From: Acidobacteriota bacterium
Lineage (GTDB): Bacteria; Acidobacteriota; Vicinamibacteria; Vicinamibacterales; UBA2999
Assembly (NCBI GenBank): GCA_022842985.1
Contig: JALHON010000009.1
Span: 1 to 39,081 of the forward strand
DNA: 39,081 nucleotides
Direction: 5' to 3'
In this document: in pieces, positions 30,751 through 39,081 of the stretch
Layout of the letters: the number at the start of each line of letters is the position of its first letter
Numbering within the stretch: position 1 is the first letter of the stretch
Made by a program: the position numbers and the translations under genes
Notes under the pieces: generated by a model
Database searches by the model: none
Told to the model about the DNA's origin: nothing
Seen by the model: only the letters and a program-made list of their open reading frames with translations

Positions 30751-31104
30751 ATGACGACGCCCGCGGCGCCCCACGACGACACCTTCGAGTTGTACGATCT
30801 GCGCGTGGAAGTGGTGGCCACCGAGCGGCCGATGGTCTGCCAGCACGTGGCCGGCGCGGCCTTTGAAGTGCACGGCGAACTGCTGGTGATGGGCGCGGGC
30901 CAGACGTTCTCGATCTACGCGCTGGCGGCGATCCTGCCGCTCCTGCCCGCCAAGCAGCGGCTCACCCATCCGCACGACTGGATGACGACCGACGCCGAGA
31001 TCGCCTGCCCCGATCCGCACTGCGGCGCCCGGTTCCGCATCACCCGCCTCGGCCGGCGCACCTTCAGCCACGCGGCCACGACCGTCGTGCCCCTGCCCCG
31101 CTGA
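30751..31104 (+). CDS. Small uncharacterised protein with CPDPHC motif, resembles TIGR04076 family
   Basis: 117 aa; YDLRVEVVATERPMVCQHVAGAAFEVHGELLVM and ACPDPHCGARFRITRLG; stop overlaps start of aldo/keto reductase. Confidence 0.55.
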   Translation: MTTPAAPHDDTFELYDLRVEVVATERPMVCQHVAGAAFEVHGELLVMGAGQTFSIYALAAILPLLPAKQRLTHPHDWMTTDAEIACPDPHCGARFRITRLGRRTFSHAATTVVPLPR

Positions 31105-32183
31105 TGCCGGCCCTGGTTCCGCGCGTCACGCTCGCCCCCGGCTACACCATCCCGCGCCTCGTGAAGGGCGGCTGGCAGCTCGCCGGCGGCCACGGACCGG
31201 TCGACCGCGCCGCCGCGCTCGACGACATGCGCGCGTTCGTCGCGGCGGGCATGACGAGCTTCGACTGCGCCGACATCTACACCGGCGTCGAGGCGCTCAT
31301 CGGCGAGTTCGTGCGGGCGCGGGGTGGCGCGAGTGACCTGCAGATCCACACGAAGTACGTGCCCGATCTCGCCTCCCTTGGATCGCTCACCGTCGCCGAT
31401 GTCGAGGCGGCCATCACGCGGTCGCGCACGCGTCTCGGCGTGGACGTGCTCGACCTCGTGCAGTTCCACTGGTGGGACTACGACCGCCCCGGCATGATCG
31501 ACGCCGCCCGCGCGCTGCACACGCTCGAGCGCGCCGGCGCGATCCGGCACCTTGGCCTGACCAACTGCAACACGGCCGCGGTGACATCGATCCTCGACGC
31601 GGGAGTGCCGCTCGTGGCGCATCAGGTGCAGTACTCGCTGCTCGACCAGCGTCCGGCCGGCGCCATGGCCCGCCTCTGCCAGGCACACGGCATCGGCCTG
31701 CTCTGTTACGGCGCGCTCGCCGGCGGCTTCTTCTCCGCGCGCTGGCTCGGCGTACCGGCGCCCGCGACACTCGCCAACCGCTCGCTCGTGAAGTACCGCC
31801 TCATCATCGACGAGTTCGGCGGCTGGGACCGGTTCCAGCGCCTGCTCGCGGCCGTCGCCGGCATCGCCGCGAAACACGACGTGGGGATCGGCACCGTGGC
31901 CGTGGCCTGGGTGCTGGCGCAGCCGCAGGTCGCCGCGGTCATCGTCGGCGCGCGGAGCGCGGCCCATCTCGACGACACGACACGCGCCGCCACGCTCGTC
32001 CTCGACGGCGAGGACGAGGCCGCCATCGCCGCCGTGCTGGCCGAACGCCCGCCGCTCGCCGGCGACGTCTACGACCTCGAACGCGAGAAAGGCGGCCGGC
32101 ACGCCGCGATCATGCGCTACGACCTCAACACTCAGGCGGGCACCGGGACTCGGGACCCGGGACCCGGGAAGAGCACACCCTGA
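31104..32183 (+). CDS. Aldo/keto reductase
   Basis: IPRLVKGGWQLAGGHGPVDRAAALDDMRAFVAAGMTSFDCADIYTGVEALIGEFVR; LQIHTKYVPD; VGARSAAHLDD. Confidence 0.9.
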   Translation: MPALVPRVTLAPGYTIPRLVKGGWQLAGGHGPVDRAAALDDMRAFVAAGMTSFDCADIYTGVEALIGEFVRARGGASDLQIHTKYVPDLASLGSLTVADVEAAITRSRTRLGVDVLDLVQFHWWDYDRPGMIDAARALHTLERAGAIRHLGLTNCNTAAVTSILDAGVPLVAHQVQYSLLDQRPAGAMARLCQAHGIGLLCYGALAGGFFSARWLGVPAPATLANRSLVKYRLIIDEFGGWDRFQRLLAAVAGIAAKHDVGIGTVAVAWVLAQPQVAAVIVGARSAAHLDDTTRAATLVLDGEDEAAIAAVLAERPPLAGDVYDLEREKGGRHAAIMRYDLNTQAGTGTRDPGPGKSTP

Positions 32184-32221
32184 CGGGCGGCGCCGCGGAC
32201 GCAGGATAGAATGTCCGCCTG

Positions 32222-33731
32222 ATGCGCACCCTGGTCTACCTCATTGGCACGGGCCCCGGCGCGCCGGGGCTTCTCACGACACGCGGGCAGCGCTGCCTCG
32301 ACGCCGCCGACGTCGTCATCCACGACAGCACGGTGCATCCGCGCGTGCTCGATCTGGCGCCGCGCCGCGCCGAGCGCATCGATGTCGGCCGCCCGTCGCG
32401 CGAGGCCACCGATCAGGACGCCATCAGCTACCTGCTCGCTGAAAAGGCCCGCGAGGGCCGCGTCGTCGCGCGGCTGAAGATGGGCGATCCGTTCCTGTTC
32501 GACCACGGCGGCGAAGAGGCGCTGTTCCTGCACGAACAGGGCATTCCGTTCGAGGTCGTGCCGGGCGTGCCGGTGGCCCTGGCCACGGCCGCCTACGCCG
32601 GCATCCCCCTCACCTATCCCGCCGCCGGCGACACGCTTACGATCGTGCGCGGCCACGAGGCCAACGGCGGCCGCCTCAAGGTGAACTGGGCGCACCTCGC
32701 GCGCACCGAGGGCACCATCACGTCCTACGGCGGACGCGACGAACTGCGCGCCATCGTCCGCGGACTGCTGGATCACGGGCGTCCCGACGACGATCGGGCG
32801 GCGCTCGTGCTGCACACGTCGCTTGCCAGCCAGCAGACGCTCACCGGCACGCTCGCCGACGTCGCGGCCCGGCTCGAACAGGGGCTCGACAGCTCGGCCT
32901 CGCTCATCGTCGGCAAGGTGGTGGGCCTGCGCGATCACCTGCGCTGGTTCGACGAGCGGCCGCTCTTCGGCCGCCGCATCCTCGTGACCCGCTCGCGTCA
33001 TCAGTCGGGTGAGCTCGTCGAGCTGCTCGAAGGCGCCGGCGCCGAGGCCGTCGAGGCCCCGGTACTGCGCGTGGCGCCGCTCGAGTCGTTCGAGGCGCTC
33101 GATGCCGCGACCGATGCGGTCGCCGGCTTCGACTGGGTGGTCTTCACGACGGCCAACGGCGTCGAGGCCTTCCTGCACCGGATGATGGAGCGCGGCCGCG
33201 ACGCGCGCGCTGGCCGGCCCGCGGCTCTGCGCCGTGGGCGTCGGTACGGCTGAGCGGCTCGCCCGCTTCGGCATCCGCGTCGATCTGGATCTCGAGGGGC
33301 AGCCCGTCGAGAGTGTGGTCGAGGGGCTCGGCGGACGCGCGGCCCTGGCCGGACGGCGGGTGCTCGTGCCGGCGGCGGCAGGCGGACGCGACAGCCTCGG
33401 CGAGACGCTCGCCGCGGCCGGCGCCGAGGTGACACAGGCGCCGTCGTTCCGCACACTCGCGGTGGACGACAACCCCGAGCTCGACGTCTACGGGCAGCTG
33501 CTGCAGCGCCGCATCGACGTCGTCACGTTCACGAGTGCCGCGGCGGTACGCGGCTTCGCCACGCTCTACGGCGAGGAACAGGTGGCCGACCTGCTGGCGA
33601 ACACCACGGTGGCCACGGCGGGCCTGGCGGCCACCGATGCCGTGCGCCGCCTGGGCGTCGAACCGGCGATCGTGCCGGCGGTGCCGTCGATCACGGCGCT
33701 CGTGGACGCCATCCGCGCACATTTCCAGTAG
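32222..33731 (+). pseudogene. Uroporphyrinogen-III C-methyltransferase / uroporphyrinogen-III synthase fusion (cobA-hemD), frameshifted near 33200-33212
   Basis: VYLIGTGPGAPGLLTTRGQRCLDAADVVIHDS and GDPFLFDHGGEEALFLHEQGIPFEVVPGVP (CobA); ILVTRSRHQSGELVELLEGAGAEAVEAPVL...FTTANGVEAFLHRMMERGRDARA then frame change to LAGPRLCAVGVGTAERLARFGI...VVTFTSAAAVRGF (HemD). Confidence 0.82.
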
Positions 33732-33754
33732 TTCGTCCGTCGAAGGAGTTCCGC

Positions 33755-35470
33755 ATGCTGGTGTCGTTTCGTGCCCTGTCGCGGGGAGCCGCGGCCGCGT
33801 CGCTCTGCGCCCTGACCGCCTGCAGTCAGCCGGCACCGCCACCACCCGCCATCGAGCTGCTCATCACGAACGCGCGGATCATCGACGGCACCGGCGCGCC
33901 GGCCCGCGAGGGCGGTGTGGCCGTGAGCGGCGGCCGTATCACCGATGTCTTCGACCCGGCGGCCGCCACCGCGGCGGCGAGCCGCGCCACCCGTGTCATC
34001 GATGCGAAGGGCCGTGTCGTCGCGCCCGGCTTCATCGACATGCACTCGCACTCCGACATGCCGCTCGTGACCGACGGCCGCGCGCACAGCAAGATCCGCC
34101 AGGGAGTCACCACCGAAGTCATCGGCGAGTCGGGCTCGATTGCGCCGCAGGCGGCCGCGACCGAGACGCAGCCGTGGACGGACTTCGCCGGCTACTTCGG
34201 CCTGCTCGAAAAGCAGGGCATCGCCGTCAACCTGATCTCGTACGTGGGCCTCGGCACGGCGCGCGAGATGGTCATCGGCAACGACAACCGTCCGCCCACG
34301 GCCGACGAGCTGAAGAAGATGCAGGATCTCGTCACGGCGTCGATGCAGCAGGGCGCGGCCGGAGTGTCGACCGGGCTCATCTATCCGCCGAATGCGTTCG
34401 CGACGCTCGACGAGCTGGTCGCGCTCTCGACGCCCGCGGCGGCCATGGGCGGCCGCTACGCCTCGCACCTGCGCCACGACGGCAAGAAGCTGCGCGACGG
34501 CATCGGCGAGGCCATCGCCATCGGCGAACGGGCGAAGATCCCGGTGCACGTCTTCCACGTCAAGGTCACCGGCCAGGCCAACTTCGGCCGCATGAAGGAA
34601 GTGGTCGAGCTCGTCGAGGCGGCGCGCGGCCGCGGCGTGAAGGTCACGGCCGACATCTACCCCTACATCGCCAGCAGCACGAGCCTCACGGCCACCCTGC
34701 CGCAGTGGGTGATGGACGGCGGCGCCGACAGGATGGTCGAGCGGCTGAGCGATCGGGCGACGCGGGCGCGTGTGCGCCGCGACATGGAAGACCCGGATGC
34801 CGAGTGGGACAACCGCTACCAGTCGGCCGGCACGTGGGCCAACGTGCAGCTGGCCGCGATCGGCCGCACGCGCGGCGTCGCCACGACCGACGACTCGCCG
34901 AACCGCCGGTACGAGGGAATGCGCGTCGCCGACGCGGCGAAAGCCGCCGGCAAGGATCCCTTCGACTTCGTGTTCGATCTGCTCGTCGCCACACGCGGCA
35001 GCGTGGCCTGCGTGTACTTCATCATGTCGGAAGACGACGTGAAGCTGGCCCTGACGCAGCCGTGGGTGGCGATCGGCTCCGACGGCTCGGCGCTCTCCAT
35101 CGAAGGGCCGCTGCGGTCGGGCGTGCCGCATCCGCGCAACTTCGGCACCTTCCCGCGCGTGCTCGGCAAGTACGTGCGCGAGGAGAAGGTGATTCCGCTC
35201 GAGGACGCCGTCCGGAAGATGACGTCGCTTCCGGCCGACACGCTGCAGCTGCCCGATCGCGGCACGATTGCGGCCGGCAAATGGGCGGACCTCGTGATCT
35301 TCAATCCGGCCGAGGTGCGCGACACCGCCACCTTCGAAAATCCGTTCAGCTATCCGCAGGGCATCGACACGGTCGTCGTGAACGGCACGGTCGTGCTCGA
35401 CGAAGGCACCCACACCGGCGCGAAGCCCGGCAAGGTGCTGCGCCACGCAACGGCGCAGCCCGGCCACTGA
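33755..35470 (+). CDS. Amidohydrolase, N-acyl-D-amino-acid deacylase-like lipoprotein
   Basis: Lipobox-like ALTACSQ; LLITNARIIDGTGAPAREGGVAVSGGRITDV, VVAPGFIDMHSHSDMPLV, GVTTEVIGESGSIAPQ, GTIAAGKWADLVIFNPAEVRDTATFENP. Confidence 0.88.
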   Translation: MLVSFRALSRGAAAASLCALTACSQPAPPPPAIELLITNARIIDGTGAPAREGGVAVSGGRITDVFDPAAATAAASRATRVIDAKGRVVAPGFIDMHSHSDMPLVTDGRAHSKIRQGVTTEVIGESGSIAPQAAATETQPWTDFAGYFGLLEKQGIAVNLISYVGLGTAREMVIGNDNRPPTADELKKMQDLVTASMQQGAAGVSTGLIYPPNAFATLDELVALSTPAAAMGGRYASHLRHDGKKLRDGIGEAIAIGERAKIPVHVFHVKVTGQANFGRMKEVVELVEAARGRGVKVTADIYPYIASSTSLTATLPQWVMDGGADRMVERLSDRATRARVRRDMEDPDAEWDNRYQSAGTWANVQLAAIGRTRGVATTDDSPNRRYEGMRVADAAKAAGKDPFDFVFDLLVATRGSVACVYFIMSEDDVKLALTQPWVAIGSDGSALSIEGPLRSGVPHPRNFGTFPRVLGKYVREEKVIPLEDAVRKMTSLPADTLQLPDRGTIAAGKWADLVIFNPAEVRDTATFENPFSYPQGIDTVVVNGTVVLDEGTHTGAKPGKVLRHATAQPGH

Positions 35471-35474
35471 GGGC

Positions 35475-36167
35475 TCAGCGGGGCGTGCGTTCGACGGTCA
35501 CCTTCGGCGTGGGCGTGCCGCTCCACGTGAACCGGTAGGTGCGCGCCCGGCGCACGTTCATCACGAGCGCCGGCCGGAAACACGCCACGCAGGTGCCGCC
35601 GGCGTGGCGCACGCTCGGGTAGACCACGCCGAGCCCGCCCTGTTCGAGCAGGTCTTCCGCCAGACGCTGCGAGGCCTCGTAGCTGACGGGGTCGAGCCAG
35701 GCGCGCGCCGCCTTCTTGACCGCACGCAGGTCGTGGAAGCTGGCGCTGAAGTCGGCGAGATAGTCGTCATAGGTCACCGAGTCGTCGAAGCGGTCGATCT
35801 CGGCCAGCTGCACGGACTTGTGAAAGGCCACTTCGGCCTGCGAGGTCTCGAGGTCGAAGGCGGCATACCAGGCACCGCGGTCGGGCCCGCTGAACCGCGC
35901 GCCGAGCGGATGCGCGTGGCAGAACGACGCGTTGACCACGGCCGCATGGGGCACGCCGAACACCAGTTCCTCCGGGCCGATACCCGGCAGCCGCGAGTGT
36001 TCCGCCAGCAGCCGGTCGTTGGTCGCGGCGTCGAGTTCGAAAATCGCCTGCAGGTGCGCGTCGTCATCGGCGAGGGCGGCCAGCACGCTGTCGCCCTTCG
36101 CGGCGTGGCGTGACGGAATCAGCCGGTGGGTGTCGTACTGGCGCACCAGCGAGACCGGCGGCGTCAT
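35475..36167 (-). CDS. RES-domain toxin
   Basis: VRQYDTHRLIPSRHAAKGDSVL, GARFSGPDRGAWYAAFDLETSQAEVAFHK, GGLGVVYPSVRHAGGTCVACFRPALV; directly downstream of Xre/MbcA/ParS-type antitoxin. Confidence 0.85.
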   Translation of the reverse strand: MTPPVSLVRQYDTHRLIPSRHAAKGDSVLAALADDDAHLQAIFELDAATNDRLLAEHSRLPGIGPEELVFGVPHAAVVNASFCHAHPLGARFSGPDRGAWYAAFDLETSQAEVAFHKSVQLAEIDRFDDSVTYDDYLADFSASFHDLRAVKKAARAWLDPVSYEASQRLAEDLLEQGGLGVVYPSVRHAGGTCVACFRPALVMNVRRARTYRFTWSGTPTPKVTVERTPR

Positions 36168-36604
36168 CAGCCGGCGCGGCGCGCGTCGAGCAGGCGGCGC
36201 ACCGTCTGCAGCGCCGGCAGGCCGCCCTCGATCATGAAGGCCAGCGGCGTCCGGCCGCCGAAGAGCGGATGGCGGTTCGCCAGGTGCACCCAGTCGTCGG
36301 CCAGGGCCTGCCCGTGCAGGATGTTGAGCGCCTTGAAGATGCCGATGAGGTAAGACACCCGCGTGAGGCGGTCGACCTCGAGCACTCGATCGGGCCGGCG
36401 CTTCATCTCGTAGAACGGCCCGTTCGTGACACCACCGAGCAGCGCGCGCGCATCTTCGTCGCGCACCTTCCAGCGGGCCATGATGGCGAAGAAGGCCTTG
36501 AGCGCCGGGGCCGACAGCCGTTCGCGCGACGCCGCCGAGCCGAGATCGGCAGGCCGATCGGCCTGATAGCGTGTGGCCGGGTACCGCAGCGGCACAGCCG
36601 TCAT
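36167..36604 (-). CDS. MbcA/ParS/Xre-type antitoxin (DUF2384-like)
   Basis: RLSAPALKAFFAIMARWKVRDEDARALLGGVTNGPFYEMKRRPDRVLEVDRLTRVSYLIGIFKALNILHG...WVHLANRHPLFGGRTPLAFMIEGGLPALQTVRRLLDA. Confidence 0.85.
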   Translation of the reverse strand: MTAVPLRYPATRYQADRPADLGSAASRERLSAPALKAFFAIMARWKVRDEDARALLGGVTNGPFYEMKRRPDRVLEVDRLTRVSYLIGIFKALNILHGQALADDWVHLANRHPLFGGRTPLAFMIEGGLPALQTVRRLLDARRAG

Positions 36605-36609
36605 GGAGG

Positions 36610-36651
36610 ACTCCTGATCAGGAGTGTATTGACTACTGAACAGACTGTCAA
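36610..36651 (-). promoter_or_regulatory. Sigma70-like promoter and palindromic operator of the RES/Xre module
   Basis: Minus strand TTGACA (36646-36651), 17-nt spacer, TACACT (36623-36628); perfect palindrome ACTCCTGATCAGGAGT at 36610-36625 overlapping -10 and containing the AGGAG ribosome-binding site. Confidence 0.75.
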
Positions 36652-36676
36652 CGCCCGCGCGCCACCGGGCCCCGCC

Positions 36677-38020
36677 CTAGTTGCGCCAGGGCATCAGGCG
36701 TTCGATCCAGGCGACCCGCGTGAGGTCGTTGTAGATGACCGTCACCATGAGCGCCATGATCACGACGAAGCCCGCGAAGAGCATCTTCTCCTTGACCGCC
36801 ATCGAGAAGTCGCGGCGCGCAATCACTTCCATGCCCATGATGGCCATGTGGCCACCGTCGAGCACGGGAATCGGCAGCAGGTTCAGCAGGCCGAGGTTCA
36901 GGCTGATCGACGCCATCAGCGCGAAGAGCTCCACCCAGCCCTGCGAGGCCGCGCTGCCCGAGAGCGACGCGATGCCCACCGGGCCCATCAGCTGCTTCGG
37001 CGAGGCCTGGCCGGTGAAGAGCTCGCCGAGCGTGCGCAGGATGAGCCCCGCCGTCTGCACGTTGCGCTGCACGCTCAGGCCGAGCGCCTCGACCGGCCCC
37101 GGCATGTAGCTGATGGTCTCGCTGCCGAGGGTGACGCCGATGACGGCGGTGTCGCCGCGCTGTTCGGGCGTGACATTGAGCGTCTGTTCGACGCCGTTGC
37201 GGTCGACGACGACCTCGGTGGGCTGGCCGCCGCGCGTGCGCAGCATCTCGATCACGGTGCGCGTCTCGATCATCCGCACGCCGTTGATGCGCTTGATCCG
37301 GTCGCCGCGCTGCAGCCCGGCCTTCTCGGCCGGGTCGCCGGGATTGACCTTGTCGATGAGGGGATAGGTGTCGGGCAGCACGCCGATCGTGCCGATCTCG
37401 AAGGTGGCGCCGTTGCGGATGGTGACTTCGGTCGTGGACGGCCGCACCGTGACGGTGCGCTCGACGCCGTCGCGCTTCACCCCGAACTCGACGTCGAGCT
37501 CCGGCTTCGACGACACCGCCATGTCGAGCTCTTCCCAGGTCGAGATGGCGCGGCCGTTGATCTTCACGATCTCGTCGCCGGGCTGCAGCCCGGCGGCGGC
37601 CGCCGCCGACTGCGCCTGCACGGCGCCGATGACGGCGGGCTTCGAGAGGAACGCCAGCACGCGGTCGCCCTGCATCAGCACGAGGGCGAGCACGAGCACG
37701 GCCAGGATCATGTTCATGGCCGGGCCCGCCAGCAGGATCTGGAAGCGCTGCCACTTGGTCTTCGACATGAACTCGTCGCTCGCGCCCTGCGGGTTGTCTT
37801 CCGGGTTCTCCCCCGCCATCTTCACGTAGCCGCCGAGCGGAATGGCGCTCAGGCAGTACTCGGTGTCGCCGCGTTTGAACGACAGCAGCTTCGGACCGAA
37901 CCCGAGCGAGAAGACGTGCACGCGCACGCCGTGCCAGCGGGCCAGCAGGAAATGCCCCAGTTCGTGCACGAACACGAGCACCCCGAGCACGAACGCAAAC
38001 GCCAGCGGCGTCGTCAGCAT
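36677..38020 (-). CDS. rseP: RIP metalloprotease RseP (site-2 protease)
   Basis: LGVLVFVHELGHFLLARWHGVRVHVFSLGFGPKL (HELGH), two PDZ-like segments, NLGLLNLLPIPVLDGGHM. Confidence 0.95.
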   Translation of the reverse strand: MLTTPLAFAFVLGVLVFVHELGHFLLARWHGVRVHVFSLGFGPKLLSFKRGDTEYCLSAIPLGGYVKMAGENPEDNPQGASDEFMSKTKWQRFQILLAGPAMNMILAVLVLALVLMQGDRVLAFLSKPAVIGAVQAQSAAAAAGLQPGDEIVKINGRAISTWEELDMAVSSKPELDVEFGVKRDGVERTVTVRPSTTEVTIRNGATFEIGTIGVLPDTYPLIDKVNPGDPAEKAGLQRGDRIKRINGVRMIETRTVIEMLRTRGGQPTEVVVDRNGVEQTLNVTPEQRGDTAVIGVTLGSETISYMPGPVEALGLSVQRNVQTAGLILRTLGELFTGQASPKQLMGPVGIASLSGSAASQGWVELFALMASISLNLGLLNLLPIPVLDGGHMAIMGMEVIARRDFSMAVKEKMLFAGFVVIMALMVTVIYNDLTRVAWIERLMPWRN

Positions 38021-38027
38021 GACAGCA

Positions 38028-39081
38028 CTACCTCTTCTCCGATTCTACCCGCACGAGCTCGAGGGCATGGGCTTTCGCCCAGGCGTCGACGGACCGCACG
38101 GCCGGCAGCGTCTCCACCGGGGTCGGGCGATGCGCGTCCATCGTGGCGGCAATCACGTCGGCAATGGCGGTGAAACCGAGCTGGCCTGCGAGGAAAGACG
38201 CCACGGCGACCTCGTTGGCCGCATTGAGCACGATCGGCAGGCTGCGGTCGGCGTCGAGGGCCCGGAAGGCCAGGCGCAGGCACGGGAATTCGTCCCAGGC
38301 CGGGGGGTGGAACTCGAGCGTGCCGGCACGTGCAAGGTCGAGATGCGGCACCGGCGTGTGCCAGCGGTCGGGATACGAGAAGGCGTACTGGATGGGCAGC
38401 CGCATGTCGGTCGTACCGAGCTGCGCCAGCATCGAGCCGTCGGTGAACTCGACGAGCGAGTGCACGATCGACTGCGGATGTACGACGACGTCGATCTGCG
38501 AGGAGGTCACGCCGAAGAGCCAGTGCGCCTCGATCACCTCGAGGCCCTTGTTCATGAGCGTGGCCGAGTCGATGGTGATCTTCTGCCCCATCTGCCAGGT
38601 CGGGTGCTTCAGGGCCTCGGCCGGCGTCACGTCCGCGAGACTCGCGCGGGTGCGGCCGCGGAAGGGCCCGCCCGACGCGGTGAGGATGAGGCGCTTCACG
38701 TGCTGCGTCTCATGCCCGTGCAGGCACTGGTGGATGGCGTTGTGTTCGCTGTCCACCGGCAGGATGGCGACGCCCTTGGCGCGGGCGCGGTCCATCACGA
38801 GCCCGCCGGCCATCACGAGCACTTCCTTGTTGGCGAGCGCGATCGTCTTGCCGGCGTCGATCGCCGCGAGCACGGCTTCGAGCGCCGCCGTGCCGGATGA
38901 TGCGCAGAGCACGAGGTCCACATCGGGCCGCGTCGCCAGCATCACGAGTCCGGCATCACCCACGCCGCGCGCCGCCGGCAGATCAGCCGCCGCGGCCAGG
39001 CGCGCCAGCGCGTCGTCAGTGGCCATCGACACCGCGGTGGGCCGGTGCGCCTGCACGGCCGGGGCGAGCGCCTCGGCGCTC
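38028..39081 (-). CDS. dxr: 1-deoxy-D-xylulose-5-phosphate reductoisomerase, N-terminus beyond window
   Basis: SSGTAALEAVLAAIDAGKTIALANKEVLVMAGGLVM, ILPVDSEHNAIHQCL, LTASGGPFRG, HPTWQMGQKITIDSATLMNKGLEVIEAHWLF, VVHPQSIVHSLVEFTDGSMLAQLG; frame open to right edge. Confidence 0.95.
   Translation of the reverse strand, partial: SAEALAPAVQAHRPTAVSMATDDALARLAAAADLPAARGVGDAGLVMLATRPDVDLVLCASSGTAALEAVLAAIDAGKTIALANKEVLVMAGGLVMDRARAKGVAILPVDSEHNAIHQCLHGHETQHVKRLILTASGGPFRGRTRASLADVTPAEALKHPTWQMGQKITIDSATLMNKGLEVIEAHWLFGVTSSQIDVVVHPQSIVHSLVEFTDGSMLAQLGTTDMRLPIQYAFSYPDRWHTPVPHLDLARAGTLEFHPPAWDEFPCLRLAFRALDADRSLPIVLNAANEVAVASFLAGQLGFTAIADVIAATMDAHRPTPVETLPAVRSVDAWAKAHALELVRVESEKR

Noticed and set aside
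32150-32172. gggactcgggacccgggacccggga tandem-like string
   Set aside because: Short imperfect repetition at the end of the aldo/keto reductase gene; too short to call an element. No CRISPR-like regularly spaced repeats were seen anywhere.
33566-35467. 633-aa minus-strand ORF
   Set aside because: Antisense shadow of the amidohydrolase and hemD region.
36110-38173. 687-aa plus-strand ORF
   Set aside because: Antisense shadow spanning the antitoxin and rseP; H/R/E-rich composition.

Overview
GC-rich bacterial window, probably Acidobacteriota-like; that placement is an inference from the paired VWFA-related proteins, the Oar-like TonB receptor and the repeat style, and was not tested. Left half (about 1.7-20.8 kb) is a surface-polysaccharide locus: ABC-type glycan export (Wzm/Wzt-like, Wzt with a C-terminal glycan-recognition-type domain), three GT4-like glycosyltransferases, an AsnB-type amidotransferase, several SAM methyltransferases, a methyltransferase-GT2 fusion, a large GT-C-like membrane protein, a GDP-fucose-synthase-like SDR, rfbB/rfbA/rfbC, and an internally deleted IS481-like element with intact terminal inverted repeats. 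Right half holds mostly housekeeping and accessory genes: tryptophan 2,3-dioxygenase, TonB receptor, EamA transporter, an isolated atpZ-atpI-atpE block without atpB, two VWFA-related proteins, a NhaC-like antiporter, a small Cys-motif protein plus aldo/keto reductase, a frameshifted cobA-hemD fusion, an amidohydrolase, a RES/Xre toxin-antitoxin pair with a clear promoter/operator, rseP and partial dxr. A dispersed family of GGGACWGTCCC palindromic repeats lies in four intergenic spots. Strongest leads: the methyl-capped glycan export locus with its MT-GT2 and GT-C proteins, the atpB-less ATPase fragment with sodium-type c-subunit ligands, the IS481 deletion derivative, and the repeat family. 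All family calls come from reading protein motifs by eye; no searches were run.
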